From: Methanolobus sp. ZRKC5
Lineage (GTDB): Archaea; Halobacteriota; Methanosarcinia; Methanosarcinales; Methanosarcinaceae
Assembly: GCF_038446525.1 (NCBI RefSeq)
Contig: NZ_CP151792.1
Coordinates: 2,418,001-2,482,000, forward strand
DNA: 64,000 nt
Direction: 5' to 3'
Shown piece by piece: positions 45,756-55,158 of the stretch; within the stretch, counting starts at the first letter, position 1, and the number at the start of each line of letters is the position of its first letter. Both the position numbers and the translations under genes were made by a program. Under the pieces are notes generated by a model. It ran no database searches. It saw nothing but the letters and a program-made list of their open reading frames with translations, and was not told the DNA's origin.

Positions 45756-46046
45756 TTATAGCCTGAATACCTGGGCATGTGCTACTTCATTAATAATCCG
45801 TACATTATTTTGATTTACTGCACCGCATTTAACGGCGCATGAAACTGCTTTATCGCCAAATATGTTGATATTTGATGCCTTTGATATAATTTTTATAGCA
45901 TCTTCCTCTGATATGAGTTCCCCTTTGTAGAATTCTTCTGTTATTGTAACAGTGATATCTCCTTCTTTAAGGGTTTTTCCTATCAATTCCCTGTCGCATA
46001 GAGCAACGATAGTTGTGTCACCTGATTTGTGGATCTTGATATACAT
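45756..46046 (-). CDS. DUF424 family protein
   Basis: A 96-residue archaeal protein. The pattern YIKIHKSGDTTIVALCDRELIG, KGELISEEDA and NIFGDKAVSCAVKCG fits the DUF424 family, which is conserved in euryarchaea and unassigned. It sits 12 bp after MCM on the same strand and 18 bp before the coiled-coil gene. Cysteines at CAVKCG might bind metal. Function unknown. Confidence 0.75.
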   Translation of the reverse strand: MYIKIHKSGDTTIVALCDRELIGKTLKEGDITVTITEEFYKGELISEEDAIKIISKASNINIFGDKAVSCAVKCGAVNQNNVRIINEVAHAQVFRL

Positions 46047-46058
46047 GGGATCACTTCT

Positions 46059-48149
46059 TCAAACTACCTTTACATGTTCTTTATCGGGTTTTATTAAATC
46101 ACCGGAACGTCTCATCTTGGATATCAGCTCTTCAGCATGTTGCCGGTCTATCTGTTGGTTCTGAGCCTCCGTATAGACCTCTTCAAGTGGTGCCTTTCCA
46201 CCGGGATGCTTTTCACCGACCATTTTAATGACTTCCTTAATTATCTTTATTTTATCCCTTTGGCTCTTGCTTGTGCCGGAAGCTATGATGTCTACATCAA
46301 ATGCACCTGTATCAGGGTCAACACCGACCTGACGTAGACATGAATAAACTATTTTGGTAGTTCTTTTGGCATCTTCCATTGTCGCAACATTGCTGAGACG
46401 CAAACGTGCGCTTGCCTCGGCAAGTCTTACAAGGGCTTCTAGCTGACGCGCAGTGACCGGAACAGGAGCATCTTTACCATCCCCCATCTTTCGCAAATCC
46501 ATGTAGAACTTGACAAGATGCTCACGTGCATCCTCCTCCATTACCGGGAAGATATTCCTTCTTGAATAGGCAATATACTTCCTGAGCATATCTGCATCAA
46601 TGACAGGCTTGATAACTTCCATATGGTCGTCGACCTGTTCCTGAGTAACAGTGCTTGAAGGCAGGTTCTTACGCTGCTCAGAGAGTTCACCGGCATAATG
46701 TGACTTGAGAATGTGTTTTGCTATCCTTGAATCCAGATCCTCGTTCGGTGTATCCAGCATGACAAATATCATATCAAATCTTGAGATCAGGGCAGGTGGC
46801 ATGTTAATCTGTTGGGCTATGCCCTCATACCTGTCAAAACGCCCGTATTTTGGATTTGCAGCACCAAGAAGCGCACATCGCGACTTCAGTGTCGCAAGAA
46901 TTCCGGCTTTTGCTACACTTATGGTTTGCTGTTCCATTGCTTCGTGGAGTGCACTTTTGTCCTCTGTGCTCATCTTATCCATTTCGTCCACTGCAGCAAT
47001 TCCCATATCTGCCATAACAAGGGCACCTGCCTCCAATGTCCAGCGACCATCTCCCAGATCATCCTTTACTGCTGCGGCAGTAAGACCACTTGAAGAAGCA
47101 CTCTTACCTGATGCAAAAACTCCCCTTGGAGAGAGTTTGACCATGTAACGAAGCAGCTGACTTTTTGCAACACCCGGATCACCTATAAAAAGCATATGAA
47201 TATCACCACGCACTCTGGACCCATCCGGCAGATGTTTGGCAACGCCTGAAAACAATTGAAGTGAAAGGGCTTCTTTCACATCCTCATAACCATAAATAGA
47301 AGGAGCTATTGAACCGATCATTTTACTGTAGATTTCCGGATCCTTGCTCATGGCACGAATCTCCTCCTCTTCTTCAGGGCTTATCTCAAGTTCATCAAAC
47401 TCCAAATCCATGTATTCTATGGAATTAGCATGTAAGACCAGATCATAGAAAGGAGATTTACCTTCTCTGGTGGTTCTCTGATGAGAACGCAGAACTCCAT
47501 TGATAATAACACGATCTCCGGGTTTCACAATACCTGCAAGGTCATCCTCGATATCTACATCAAGACTTTGAGGTTGTGAACCACCTTTAAGGTTCTCAGG
47601 AGATTCCTGTATCTGGAGTTTCTGAGCATCAATGAAAACAGACTGGTTTATAAGTATCTTGAACGGACCTTTTCGGCCACATGTTTCATTTTCACAGTCA
47701 ATAGGTTCTATAAATTTGATCTCTGTCTGGGGAACCATTGTCACATGTTCACACCGCATGCACTGGAATGCAGCATTGAGCACCTTAGGCCGAACTTCTG
47801 TTGCCTTACGGATCATACCCTCAATTGCAACGAACTGTAGGAGATGTTTGCTACGCAGATCTCTGTTAGGTATCTTATTAGGGATCCTTACAAAACGGAC
47901 CTTTGCATCAATAAGGCTTTTCTCAACAGGGAGATCGATCTGCTGAAGTGCATTGTCTGCACTGGGCATTACCTCATCCGGGTTGAAAAGAAGTTCACTG
48001 GCAATTTCCCTGTCAAATATCTCAAGATCGGAGAACTCAACTTCCAGACTACGCTGGTCAGGATAGTTGTTCGCGAGTTGCAGAACGCTATCCCAATAAT
48101 ATTTTTTAAGGAACACTACGAATTTTTCGTCCCACTTACCTTCAGTCAT
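46059..48149 (-). CDS. mcm: Replicative helicase MCM
   Basis: A 696-residue MCM, the hexameric helicase that unwinds DNA at archaeal replication forks. The N-terminal domain has a zinc site (CMRCEH...CENETCG) and OB fold. The AAA+ core has Walker A GDPGVAKSQ, Walker B AAVDEMDKM, sensor 1 GAANP and the arginine-finger region SRFDMIF. A C-terminal winged helix ends the protein (EVYTEAQNQQIDRQHAEELI). No intein is present. Length is normal. It leads an operon with DUF424 and two coiled-coil genes. Confidence 0.97.
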   Translation of the reverse strand: MTEGKWDEKFVVFLKKYYWDSVLQLANNYPDQRSLEVEFSDLEIFDREIASELLFNPDEVMPSADNALQQIDLPVEKSLIDAKVRFVRIPNKIPNRDLRSKHLLQFVAIEGMIRKATEVRPKVLNAAFQCMRCEHVTMVPQTEIKFIEPIDCENETCGRKGPFKILINQSVFIDAQKLQIQESPENLKGGSQPQSLDVDIEDDLAGIVKPGDRVIINGVLRSHQRTTREGKSPFYDLVLHANSIEYMDLEFDELEISPEEEEEIRAMSKDPEIYSKMIGSIAPSIYGYEDVKEALSLQLFSGVAKHLPDGSRVRGDIHMLFIGDPGVAKSQLLRYMVKLSPRGVFASGKSASSSGLTAAAVKDDLGDGRWTLEAGALVMADMGIAAVDEMDKMSTEDKSALHEAMEQQTISVAKAGILATLKSRCALLGAANPKYGRFDRYEGIAQQINMPPALISRFDMIFVMLDTPNEDLDSRIAKHILKSHYAGELSEQRKNLPSSTVTQEQVDDHMEVIKPVIDADMLRKYIAYSRRNIFPVMEEDAREHLVKFYMDLRKMGDGKDAPVPVTARQLEALVRLAEASARLRLSNVATMEDAKRTTKIVYSCLRQVGVDPDTGAFDVDIIASGTSKSQRDKIKIIKEVIKMVGEKHPGGKAPLEEVYTEAQNQQIDRQHAEELISKMRRSGDLIKPDKEHVKVV

Positions 48150-48228
48150 AGTTACACAATAATTAGTTAAAAATCATTTAGGGAATCCAACATAGCCTTC
48201 AAATGATATGAACATTTCGAAACATATC

Positions 48229-48948
48229 TCAAATGTCATCATCATCAGAGTCGCTTTCACCGATGTACTGCCTCTGCATCTTGCGAATGATACCACGAAG
48301 TGTCTGTACTTCCCTTGGAAGCAGGCAGGCTCTTCCAAATATTCTCCTGAGCATCAGCTCGGTCTTTTCCCTCTTATGCTCCGGATAGTCAATATCATTA
48401 AGAAGTTCGGTAAGATGTTCATACAGTAATTGAATATCAAATGGGTCTGCCAGTGGAGTATCACCGTTTGTAATTTCACTTAACTCATAAAGAACAACAG
48501 CTACAGCGTGTGACAGGTTCATGACTGGATAAATATCTGATGTGGGAATCGTCATGATCATATCACATTTCTTTAGTTCCTCTTTTGCAAAGCCATTATC
48601 TTCCCTTCCAAAAAGTATTGCCACCCTGCCACTTAAACCATTCAAACGTTCTTTCATCTGGGCAGGAGAGTATCCCGGAACTCTCAGGTGCAGATCAAAC
48701 CTGGAACCGGAAATACCCGTAGTACCTATGATAATACTACAGTCATCAATAGCCTCTTCAAGAGTTGAAACTATTCTTGCATTTTCCAGCAAGTCCCTTG
48801 CATGTGAAGACATAGCCCTTGCTTCCCCTTCAAGTTTACAGGGATTTACAAGCACAAGGTCAGAAAAACCGAAATTTTTCATTGCCCTTGTAACAGAGCC
48901 AACATTTCCCTGATACAGGGGTTCAACAAGTACTATTCTAAGGTCCAT
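48229..48948 (-). CDS. trmJ: TrmJ-type tRNA 2'-O-methyltransferase (SPOUT)
   Basis: A 239-residue SpoU/TrmH-family RNA methyltransferase. Motif 1 is EPLYQGNVGSVTRAMKNFG, motif 2 ILFGREDNGFAKEE and motif 3 IPTSDIYPVMNLSHAVAVVLYE. The C-terminal helical extension (HKREKTELMLRRIFGRACL) is typical of TrmJ, which methylates the ribose of tRNA position 32. The protein ends in an acidic tail (ESDSDDDDI). It lies 79 bp upstream of mcm in the same direction. Confidence 0.85.
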   Translation of the reverse strand: MDLRIVLVEPLYQGNVGSVTRAMKNFGFSDLVLVNPCKLEGEARAMSSHARDLLENARIVSTLEEAIDDCSIIIGTTGISGSRFDLHLRVPGYSPAQMKERLNGLSGRVAILFGREDNGFAKEELKKCDMIMTIPTSDIYPVMNLSHAVAVVLYELSEITNGDTPLADPFDIQLLYEHLTELLNDIDYPEHKREKTELMLRRIFGRACLLPREVQTLRGIIRKMQRQYIGESDSDDDDI

Positions 48949-49136
48949 TTAAAAGCTACAACCATTACATCCTTTTGTGATTTGCGTTACTTAAGCATGT
49001 TACGGCATATAAGGTTAATTAGACTGAAACACTTTGCATTTTGTTAATTAAGAACAACAAAAGGGCTACTGATATAGATTTCTTGAATGAAAATCTTTAA
49101 ATAATATCGACACCACAATCATGCAAACCAAACCGG

Positions 49137-49191
49137 TTACTTATAAGTAAAAAACAAAAAATAATTTTTCTTGTAATAATTATACTTATAT
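49137..49191 (+). promoter_or_regulatory. Promoter region of hdrED
   Basis: ACTTATAAGTA (about 49137-49147) is a palindromic TATA-type box predicting a start near 49170. A second box ACTTATATC (about 49183-49191) is too close to the ATG at 49212 for a leader that would include the AGGAG ribosome site. Confidence 0.4.
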
Positions 49192-49211
49192 CGATATCAG
49201 GAGAAAACTAA

Positions 49212-50006
49212 ATGGCTATGGAGTATTTTGCAGGCGTAAGTGACGCCTTAAGACTTACATTTGTGCAGGTTATGATAATGGCAAACCTGTCCATTGGTAT
49301 TTTCATTATAGGAATGTATATAAACATAAAGAAGTGGGGAATGGGTTCCACCGGCTATGGACAGGCGCCTTCAAAAAGCATCCTTGCCTTCCCTAAGATG
49401 CTCATGTACCAGATGAGCGAGCATGCCCATGCCCACAACCAATCTGTTCTGGAAACCTTTGTCCTTGACATAGTATTCCAGAGAAGGATACTGAGAAGAA
49501 GTCCTCTCAGATGGTTCATGCACTTCACTATTTTCGTTGGCTGGATGGTTCTTTTCGTAATGTCCCTTGCAATGTTCCTTGTAGAAATGATACACATGGT
49601 AACTGCAAAGATGGGAATTCACGGACTTCCCGAGTTTTTAGACCCTGAGATATTCAGAGAAATACTTGCAGTACCAAACGACATATTCAGTTACATACTA
49701 CTTGTAGGAATTATAATCGCAATATACAGGAGACTCTTCGTTGCAAAGATGAGAGAAGCCACAATTGCATATGACTCAGTACTTCTTATCGGACTCACCG
49801 TTATCACAGTATCAGGATTCATTGCAGACGGAATCAGAACCGGAAGATTCTGGGGATTCGCTATGCCTGTTGAATGGGCACCGCCAGCATCACTGTTCCA
49901 CGTAATCATTTCACTGCTGTTCTGTATAGCATACATCCCATTCAGCAAGTACATACACATGATCGCAATACCACTCGCACTCCTTGCAAACAAGGGAGGA
50001 GAATAA
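49212..50006 (+). CDS. hdrE: Heterodisulfide reductase subunit E (membrane cytochrome b)
   Basis: A 264-residue integral membrane protein with about five membrane helices. It is the b-type cytochrome of HdrDE, which passes electrons from methanophenazine to HdrD and contributes to the proton gradient. Histidines that may bind haem are seen in [24 protein letters not shown] and [13 protein letters not shown]. The ribosome site AGGAG precedes the ATG. hdrD starts two bases after its stop. Length is close to Methanosarcina HdrE. Confidence 0.93.
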   Translation: MAMEYFAGVSDALRLTFVQVMIMANLSIGIFIIGMYINIKKWGMGSTGYGQAPSKSILAFPKMLMYQMSEHAHAHNQSVLETFVLDIVFQRRILRRSPLRWFMHFTIFVGWMVLFVMSLAMFLVEMIHMVTAKMGIHGLPEFLDPEIFREILAVPNDIFSYILLVGIIIAIYRRLFVAKMREATIAYDSVLLIGLTVITVSGFIADGIRTGRFWGFAMPVEWAPPASLFHVIISLLFCIAYIPFSKYIHMIAIPLALLANKGGE

Positions 50007-50008
50007 AA

Positions 50009-51256
50009 ATGGCAAAACGTGAACCTTCAATTAATACAGAGAATTTTACAGCAGTCCAGCTCATGGAACTGGACTCATGCAGTCGTTGTGGCGAATGTGT
50101 GGAATGGTGTCCAACATACGATGCATCCGGACAAAAGCCCGGACTTGCACCAAGGGACAAGATCCTCAGGTGGAGAGAGTACATGAATAAGTCCTATGGA
50201 CTTCGTGCAAAACTCTTTGGCCCAAAGGAGATCCCCGAAGAAGAAATAGAAGAATTCAAAGACGATGTATACGGCTGTACAACCTGTGGTATGTGTGCAA
50301 CAGTCTGTGAATCGGGAATCAACACCGTCGAACTCTGGGAATCCATGCGCGCAAACCTCGTGAAACGTGGAAACGGTCCATTCGGCAAGCAGGGTGCTTT
50401 CCTCAAACTCATTGGACAGTACAAGAATCCCTACATGGCAGACAACAAGGACAGGACAAACTGGTTCCCTGAAGACGTCAAGATCGAAGAAAAAGCAGAA
50501 GTGCTCTACTATGGAGGATGTACTGCAGAGCTTAGACAGAGAAAGCTTGCACTTGCAACAGCACGTGTACTCAATAAGTTAGGCATCAAGTTCACAATGC
50601 TCGGTGAAGATGAGATATGCTGTGGTTCTGCACTTATCAGAACAGGGCAGTACTATGTCGATGATATTGCAAAGAAAAATGCACAGACAAACATAGACAA
50701 TATCGCTGCAAGAGGTGCAAAAACAGTACTGTACGCATGTGCAGGATGTTACAGATCATCACTCATTGACTGGCCAAGACTCACAGGACAGGAACTTCCA
50801 TTCAAGGTAGTTCACATCACAGAGTTCCTGCAGGATCTCATCGAGAAGGGCGATATCAAATGGGAGAAATCCATTGACAAGAAGGTTACATACCACGACC
50901 CATGCCACCTTGGACGTCACGTTGGAGTATATGAACCACCAAGAGCTGTGCTCGAAGCAATCCCAGGAATCGAATTTGTCGAAATGGACAGAGTCGAAGA
51001 GAACCAGCGTTGCTGTGGAGCTGGCGGTGGTGTCAAGGCAGGTATTCCAGATCTTGCACTCGGTGTTGCATCAACACGTGTTGAAGATGCACTTGCAACA
51101 AAGGCTGACCTCCTTTCAAGCGCCTGCCCATTCTGTAAAAGAAATCTCAGTGATGGAAGAGATGCAATCGGTGCAAAGGAACTTGAGGTTGAGGATGTCA
51201 TTGTTCTGACTGCAGAAGCAATGGGAATCGACCTTAGCGACACACCAGACGAGTGA
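50009..51256 (+). CDS. hdrD: Heterodisulfide reductase subunit D (catalytic)
   Basis: A 415-residue iron-sulfur protein that reduces CoM-S-S-CoB in the last step of methanogenesis. Two [4Fe-4S] motifs ([24 protein letters not shown]) are followed by two CCG domains (GGCTAEL...[10 protein letters not shown]...[15 protein letters not shown]...[10 protein letters not shown]...CPFCKR) that hold the noncubane active-site clusters. I chose the start MAKREPS at 50009 with GGGAGGAG upstream; the longer frame overlaps hdrE. T-rich sequence follows the stop. Confidence 0.96.
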   Translation: MAKREPSINTENFTAVQLMELDSCSRCGECVEWCPTYDASGQKPGLAPRDKILRWREYMNKSYGLRAKLFGPKEIPEEEIEEFKDDVYGCTTCGMCATVCESGINTVELWESMRANLVKRGNGPFGKQGAFLKLIGQYKNPYMADNKDRTNWFPEDVKIEEKAEVLYYGGCTAELRQRKLALATARVLNKLGIKFTMLGEDEICCGSALIRTGQYYVDDIAKKNAQTNIDNIAARGAKTVLYACAGCYRSSLIDWPRLTGQELPFKVVHITEFLQDLIEKGDIKWEKSIDKKVTYHDPCHLGRHVGVYEPPRAVLEAIPGIEFVEMDRVEENQRCCGAGGGVKAGIPDLALGVASTRVEDALATKADLLSSACPFCKRNLSDGRDAIGAKELEVEDVIVLTAEAMGIDLSDTPDE

Positions 51257-51261
51257 TTTAC

Positions 51262-51285
51262 TTCACTCTTCTTTTTTTTATTTAC
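51262..51285 (+). terminator. T-tract terminator after hdrD
   Basis: CTTCACTC followed by TTCTTTTTTTTATTT directly after the hdrD stop, with eight consecutive T at 51272-51279. No strong hairpin, as is usual in archaea. Confidence 0.5.
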
Positions 51286-51326
51286 AGGACAAATTGAATA
51301 TACTTATTACTACTATTTACTTTCAC

Positions 51327-51965
51327 ATGCAAATCCCTTATGAATTACTTGGTAAGGTCTTTATTATACTCGCAATAGCTGCAATGGTAGTGCTGGGAAT
51401 AGCATTATTACTTGGAGCTTACAGTTTTAAGAAACATAGAATACTGTTTCCCAATTTTGTCCTGTTCATTCTTTACCTGTTCTACGGCCCTGCAAAATGG
51501 ATATGCAGGATATTTGGTATCAAGGACACTCTGGTCGACGAGATATTAGTAGAAGTCCGTAACGCTGTTATGCTGGAAGGATTCAGGAAAATCAACAATA
51601 ACAGGGTTATATTCCTGCCACAATGTCTGCGCCATCCGAATTGTAAAGCCCGCTGTGACCCTTTGATAGGATACGAATGCAAAATGTGTGGCCTTTGTGA
51701 CATAGGAACCATATGTAAAGCTGCTAAGGAGAGAAACTTTAAGGTTTATGTAATACCTGGTGGTAGCTTTGTTAAAAAAATAATAAAAGCCAGACGGCCT
51801 GAAAGCTGCATAGGAGTAGCATGTTATCCGGAACTGTCAGAATCCATGCAGGGAGCATCACCTTTTATGATAGTACAGGGAGTTTCATTATTGCAGGATG
51901 GATGTTATAACACTAAAGTAGACGTTGAAGAAGTGATCAGGAAAATGGAGGAATGCGATGTATAG
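51327..51965 (+). CDS. DUF116 family protein 1
   Basis: A 212-residue protein with an N-terminal membrane helix (about residues 5-30), a second hydrophobic stretch, and a Cys-rich DUF116 domain: FLPQCLRHPNCKARCDP, CKMCGLCDIGTIC, VACYPELSE and GCYNTKVD. The cysteines could bind an iron-sulfur cluster or zinc. Function unknown. I chose ATG 51327 over an upstream TTG. It overlaps the next DUF116 gene by eight bases, so a heteromer is possible. It follows hdrD but is separated by a terminator. Confidence 0.78.
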   Translation: MQIPYELLGKVFIILAIAAMVVLGIALLLGAYSFKKHRILFPNFVLFILYLFYGPAKWICRIFGIKDTLVDEILVEVRNAVMLEGFRKINNNRVIFLPQCLRHPNCKARCDPLIGYECKMCGLCDIGTICKAAKERNFKVYVIPGGSFVKKIIKARRPESCIGVACYPELSESMQGASPFMIVQGVSLLQDGCYNTKVDVEEVIRKMEECDV

Positions 51966-52578
51966 AACAATAGGAATATTGGTTACTATAATCGTTGTAT
52001 TGTCCGTTCTGCTGGCACTCATTGCCTTGGCCGTAAGCCGCATTAGCCTTAACAGGCATGTATGGCTTGCAGGTTTCTTTGCCGGAATACTTGACTTCTT
52101 TTATATGCCCTTGAAATATTTCTTTTATAAATTCTCAGACCCACGAATACTTGACAAATGGATGGTATCCCTTAAGAACATTTCAAACAAGAATGAGTTC
52201 AGTAAGACTCAAAAGCGCATGATAATAGCACCTCACTGTATGCGTTCCATGGATTGTCCTGCAATATCCACAAGAACAGGGATACAATGTGTTTCCTGTG
52301 GTAAATGCGTATTTAGCGAACTTAAGGACGATGCAAAAAAATACGGATATGACCTCTATATCGTAACAGGCTCATCATTTGTAAAACATGTTCTGAAGGA
52401 GAAGAACTACGATGCAGCTTTGCTGATAGCCTGTGATTATGAGCTAAACAAGGTTATGATGGGACTTAAAGGGAAGAACCTGATAACATATGGTATTCCC
52501 ATGCTCAATGATGGGTGTTTCAATACAAAAGTTGAGTATGATGAAGTGATTAAAACGTTAGAGATGTTTTCTGAGTGA
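51958..52578 (+). CDS. DUF116 family protein 2
   Basis: A 206-residue paralogue of the preceding protein: one N-terminal membrane helix, then IIAPHCMRSMDCPA, GIQCVSCGKCVFSELKDDAK, LLIACDYELNK and DGCFNTKVEYDEV. It has fewer cysteines than its partner in the first motif (one of three missing), so the two are probably not interchangeable. Function unknown. Confidence 0.78.
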   Translation: MYRTIGILVTIIVVLSVLLALIALAVSRISLNRHVWLAGFFAGILDFFYMPLKYFFYKFSDPRILDKWMVSLKNISNKNEFSKTQKRMIIAPHCMRSMDCPAISTRTGIQCVSCGKCVFSELKDDAKKYGYDLYIVTGSSFVKHVLKEKNYDAALLIACDYELNKVMMGLKGKNLITYGIPMLNDGCFNTKVEYDEVIKTLEMFSE

Positions 52579-52645
52579 AATCTCAGAGCTAACACAATTG
52601 CAGAAATCAATGTAAGCTCTGATCAAAAAACAGGACGTTGATTTA

Positions 52646-53841
52646 TTGATATATGATTAATTGTTATTGGTGGAGGCTCAAGCGGAGCCATGGCTGCAAA
52701 AACATGTGCCGAAAGTGGTATGAGTGTATTGCTTCTGGAAAAAGAAAAAATACCACGCTACAAAGCATGTGGTGGAGCGGTTTCTAAAAAAGCATTTGAC
52801 CTTATAGGGAAATATGATGAACTTGAACCATTTTTTAATTTATATGGAGCCAGAACCTTTACACCAGATCTAGAACCATTGGTCCATAAATTTGATGATG
52901 TTGTCTCAATATTGACATTCAGGAATTCATTTGATGAATTCCTAATCAAAAATGCAGAATCAAATGGGGCAAAAATCATAGAAAATGAAAAGGTTGTAAA
53001 CATCAACCAGACAAGCGAAGGTGTGGAAGTTTCAACTTTAAAAAACAAATATCTTTCAAAAATACTGATTGGTGCAGACGGAGTTAACGGAATTGTTGCC
53101 AAAAGTAAAAACATGAGAAAGAATTGGGGCAAAGGCAACTCCGGCATTTGTGTTGAGTTAGAGATCGAACTTGATGATACCGCAATAAAAGAATATGTTT
53201 TCGACCCGCAACTTATTGATTTCTATTTTATTGAAAACTGGGGTTATGGTTGGATGTTCCCAAAAGGAAACATACTGTCAGTTGGAATTGGGGGTATGAG
53301 AAATAGAGTAAATGACCCAATGAGTTCATTATCCACTTTCTTACATTTGTTATCTGATGGGAAAAGTACCAAACTGGATGAACACATAGTTTCAAAAAAA
53401 GCACATTTAATACCTGCCGGTGGAGTAAATAGAGTCACATATAGTAACCGTGTTATGTTAGTGGGTGATGCTGCTGGTTTTGTTGATCCTTTTCTGGGAG
53501 AAGGTATTTATTACGCAATTGCCAGTGGAATAATAGCAGGAGAAGTCGCCACTGAAGCAATAAGAAGCAACGATTGTTCAGCCGACTTTTTAAAAGAATA
53601 TGAAAAAAGATGTGATAAGGAATTCAACAATGACCTGAGATTTGCATTCAAATTTGCAAAGAATGCATATAATCATTTAGATTTCTTCATGCTTTGCCTG
53701 AAAAGCGACCCTATTTTGTATAAGAACTATCTGCTGACTGCGAAAGGGGATTACACATATAAACAATATTTTAATCAATGCGTGAAAAGATTCCCTATAA
53801 CTGTTGGAAAAATAATATACAAAAAATACGTGAAAATATAA
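52646..53841 (+). CDS. Geranylgeranyl reductase family FAD protein, 5' end frameshifted
   Basis: FAD-dependent reductase of the family that saturates archaeal lipid chains. From ATG 52690 it has 383 residues but lacks the start of the FAD motif. The same frame upstream reads LIVIGGGSSGAMAAK from 52657, preceded by a stop. Adding one T at GATTA (52655-52659) would give IYDLIVIGGG from TTG at 52646, and the total becomes 399 codons. Other features are PRYKACGGAVSKKAFD, LIGADGVNG and VGDAAGFVDPFLGEGIYYA. It is either a sequencing error, a frameshift mutation, or a protein lacking its dinucleotide loop. The substrate could be phospholipid or another isoprenoid. Confidence 0.75.
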
Positions 53842-53848
53842 ATATTTA

Positions 53849-54235
53849 GTGAGTGAGGAGAGTAAGCTCCCTTCTGTTAATGCAATATATTCATCCCGCA
53901 TGGCAGGATTATACGCTCCTAAGAGCTGCATTGACGGCATTCGGCTACGCGTCCACAAACTTCGGGAATGGTCTAAACAACCATTGCCCCCTACTCCTGA
54001 CTTGCACCCACGAGGATTCGCCGTTCCATCCGCAAACCATGCGACCTCAGCTTTTCAGCATCACAGCATTAACATGGTACGGTATCGTTTCTGTGCCAGC
54101 ATGCAGAAACTGCATGAGTTGCCAAGCAACTGCCCAGGCTCTCGCCTGATACCCTTTACAAGTATTCGTGTGTTTAGAAGGTGGGGAGACTTTCCTCAGG
54201 TCAAATGACCCGGCGGCCGTCCTTCCTCTCTCACC
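53849..54235 (-). ncRNA. rnpB: RNase P RNA
   Basis: The catalytic RNA that trims tRNA 5' ends. On the minus strand I recognise the conserved 5' core GAGGAAAGTCTCCCC (near 54190), the internal ACAGAAACGATACC and the 3' core ACAGAAGGGAGCTTAC (near 53880), which together form P4. The ends pair as P1 (5' GUGAGAGAGG at 54234-54225 with CCUCACUCAC at 53858-53849, one mismatch). Length of about 387 nt fits archaeal type A. A TATA box lies at the right distance upstream. Small open frames here are not genes. Confidence 0.93.
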
Positions 54236-54254
54236 CAGAGACTGGATACCATGT

Positions 54255-54266
54255 CATATATACCTT
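54255..54266 (-). promoter_or_regulatory. TATA box of rnpB
   Basis: Minus strand AAGGTATATATG, centred about 25 bases before the predicted RNA 5' end near 54235. Position and sequence agree well with an archaeal promoter. Confidence 0.65.
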
Positions 54267-54334
54267 ATGATAAACAAGACAATATTGTTACGCATTTTTA
54301 ATTTCATAAAGGATTGTAATTTCATAGTTATTTT

Positions 54335-54528
54335 GTAACTATTCAGCCTGATAAAAACGCTATCAATAACAATCTTGACAAAAAGTTGAAACGTAAATTT
54401 CATTCGGATCATTTATTTTGATTGTTGCTATTGATTGCTTTTTTGATTGTTAGATTGTTAGTGAGCAGACATCTCTATTTCGATGAAATCAGTACCAATA
54501 GGCAAATCGTGCCAGGCTGAATAGTTAC
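54335..54528. repeat. 194-bp MITE, copy 1
   Basis: A non-coding element with ends GTAACTATTCAGCCTG / CAGGCTGAATAGTTAC (one end CCTGA, the other CCTGG) and an exact 8-bp duplication GTTATTTT (54327-54334, 54529-54536). Its ends match the IS66-type element at 31366-32987, and the duplication size is the same. It differs by one base from copy 2. Confidence 0.92.
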
Positions 54529-54610
54529 GTTATTTTTAAAAATAAAGCCTCTGCTTAAAATTATTAGACATAAGTCACAACATTTATTAGCTATACAATG
54601 AAACAACTAA

Positions 54611-54856
54611 ATGGTTGGTATGAAATATAACAGATACCTTATAGCAGGTATCACTTTGGTAACAATACTATTGTTGTTCATCTTCTCAGGAGCAGTTACT
54701 GAAACCGAAACCGAGTTATTCAAAACTAATGGTTTCGATGCGGCAGAGCATGGATACAGTATGTTATTGTTAGGAATAGGATTGCCCCTCCTACTGGCAA
54801 CAATTTTTATCTTTACCAGAATGAGAAAAGGCGAACCTCTCCAAAAACAAAAGTAA
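54611..54856 (+). CDS. Small two-helix membrane protein, unknown
   Basis: An 81-residue protein: short basic N-terminus (MKYNRY), membrane helix at about 9-28, polar loop rich in Glu/Thr (AVTETETELFKTNGFDAAEHG), second helix at about 50-68 and a Lys/Arg-rich tail. Both ends are thus probably cytoplasmic. It lies between two MITEs and is unrelated by sequence to its neighbours. I do not recognise it. Confidence 0.55.
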   Translation: MVGMKYNRYLIAGITLVTILLLFIFSGAVTETETELFKTNGFDAAEHGYSMLLLGIGLPLLLATIFIFTRMRKGEPLQKQK

Positions 54857-54868
54857 GGTGTAATTAAA

Positions 54869-55087
54869 TTAAAGTTTAAGTACACCACAGCCGCAGCCAC
54901 GGTTCAGCAGGAAATCAACTTTTGAAATTATCTCTTCCTGATGAAAATCAGATAGTTCTTCGAACTCTTCTTTATGCTTATCCTTTACGTGCTCTATCAT
55001 TTTGTCCTTAGCTTTTTTTGGATCGTTGTCTACCACAATGAAATCGTCATTAAAACCAAGGTCTCTGCATCTTAGTATATGTACTAT
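54869..55087 (-). CDS. DUF1059-like small protein with apparent AUA start codon
   Basis: A 72-codon frame. The sequence begins VHILRCRDLGFNDDFIVV, the typical DUF1059 opening (cysteine-Arg-Asp, Gly-Phe-Asp), with a helical middle (KAKDKMIEHVKDKHKEEF) and an unusual C-terminal CGCG. No ATG, GTG or TTG is in frame before residue 30. GGAGG (55095-55099) lies seven bases before an ATA codon at 55087-55085, so initiation at AUA is the simplest reading; a lost start codon is the alternative. Function of the family is unknown. Confidence 0.65.
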   Translation of the reverse strand: MVHILRCRDLGFNDDFIVVDNDPKKAKDKMIEHVKDKHKEEFEELSDFHQEEIISKVDFLLNRGCGCGVLKL

Positions 55088-55158
55088 GATAAAACCTCCC
55101 TGATTTAATTAGAAACTCCTGCTTTATTAATTTTTGTTTTAACTGCAAAAAAGATATT

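Noticed and set aside
53849-54208. Open frames of 119, 98 and 93 codons overlapping the RNase P RNA
   Set aside because: The region has clear RNase P RNA core motifs and P1 pairing on the minus strand; the frames show no protein family features.
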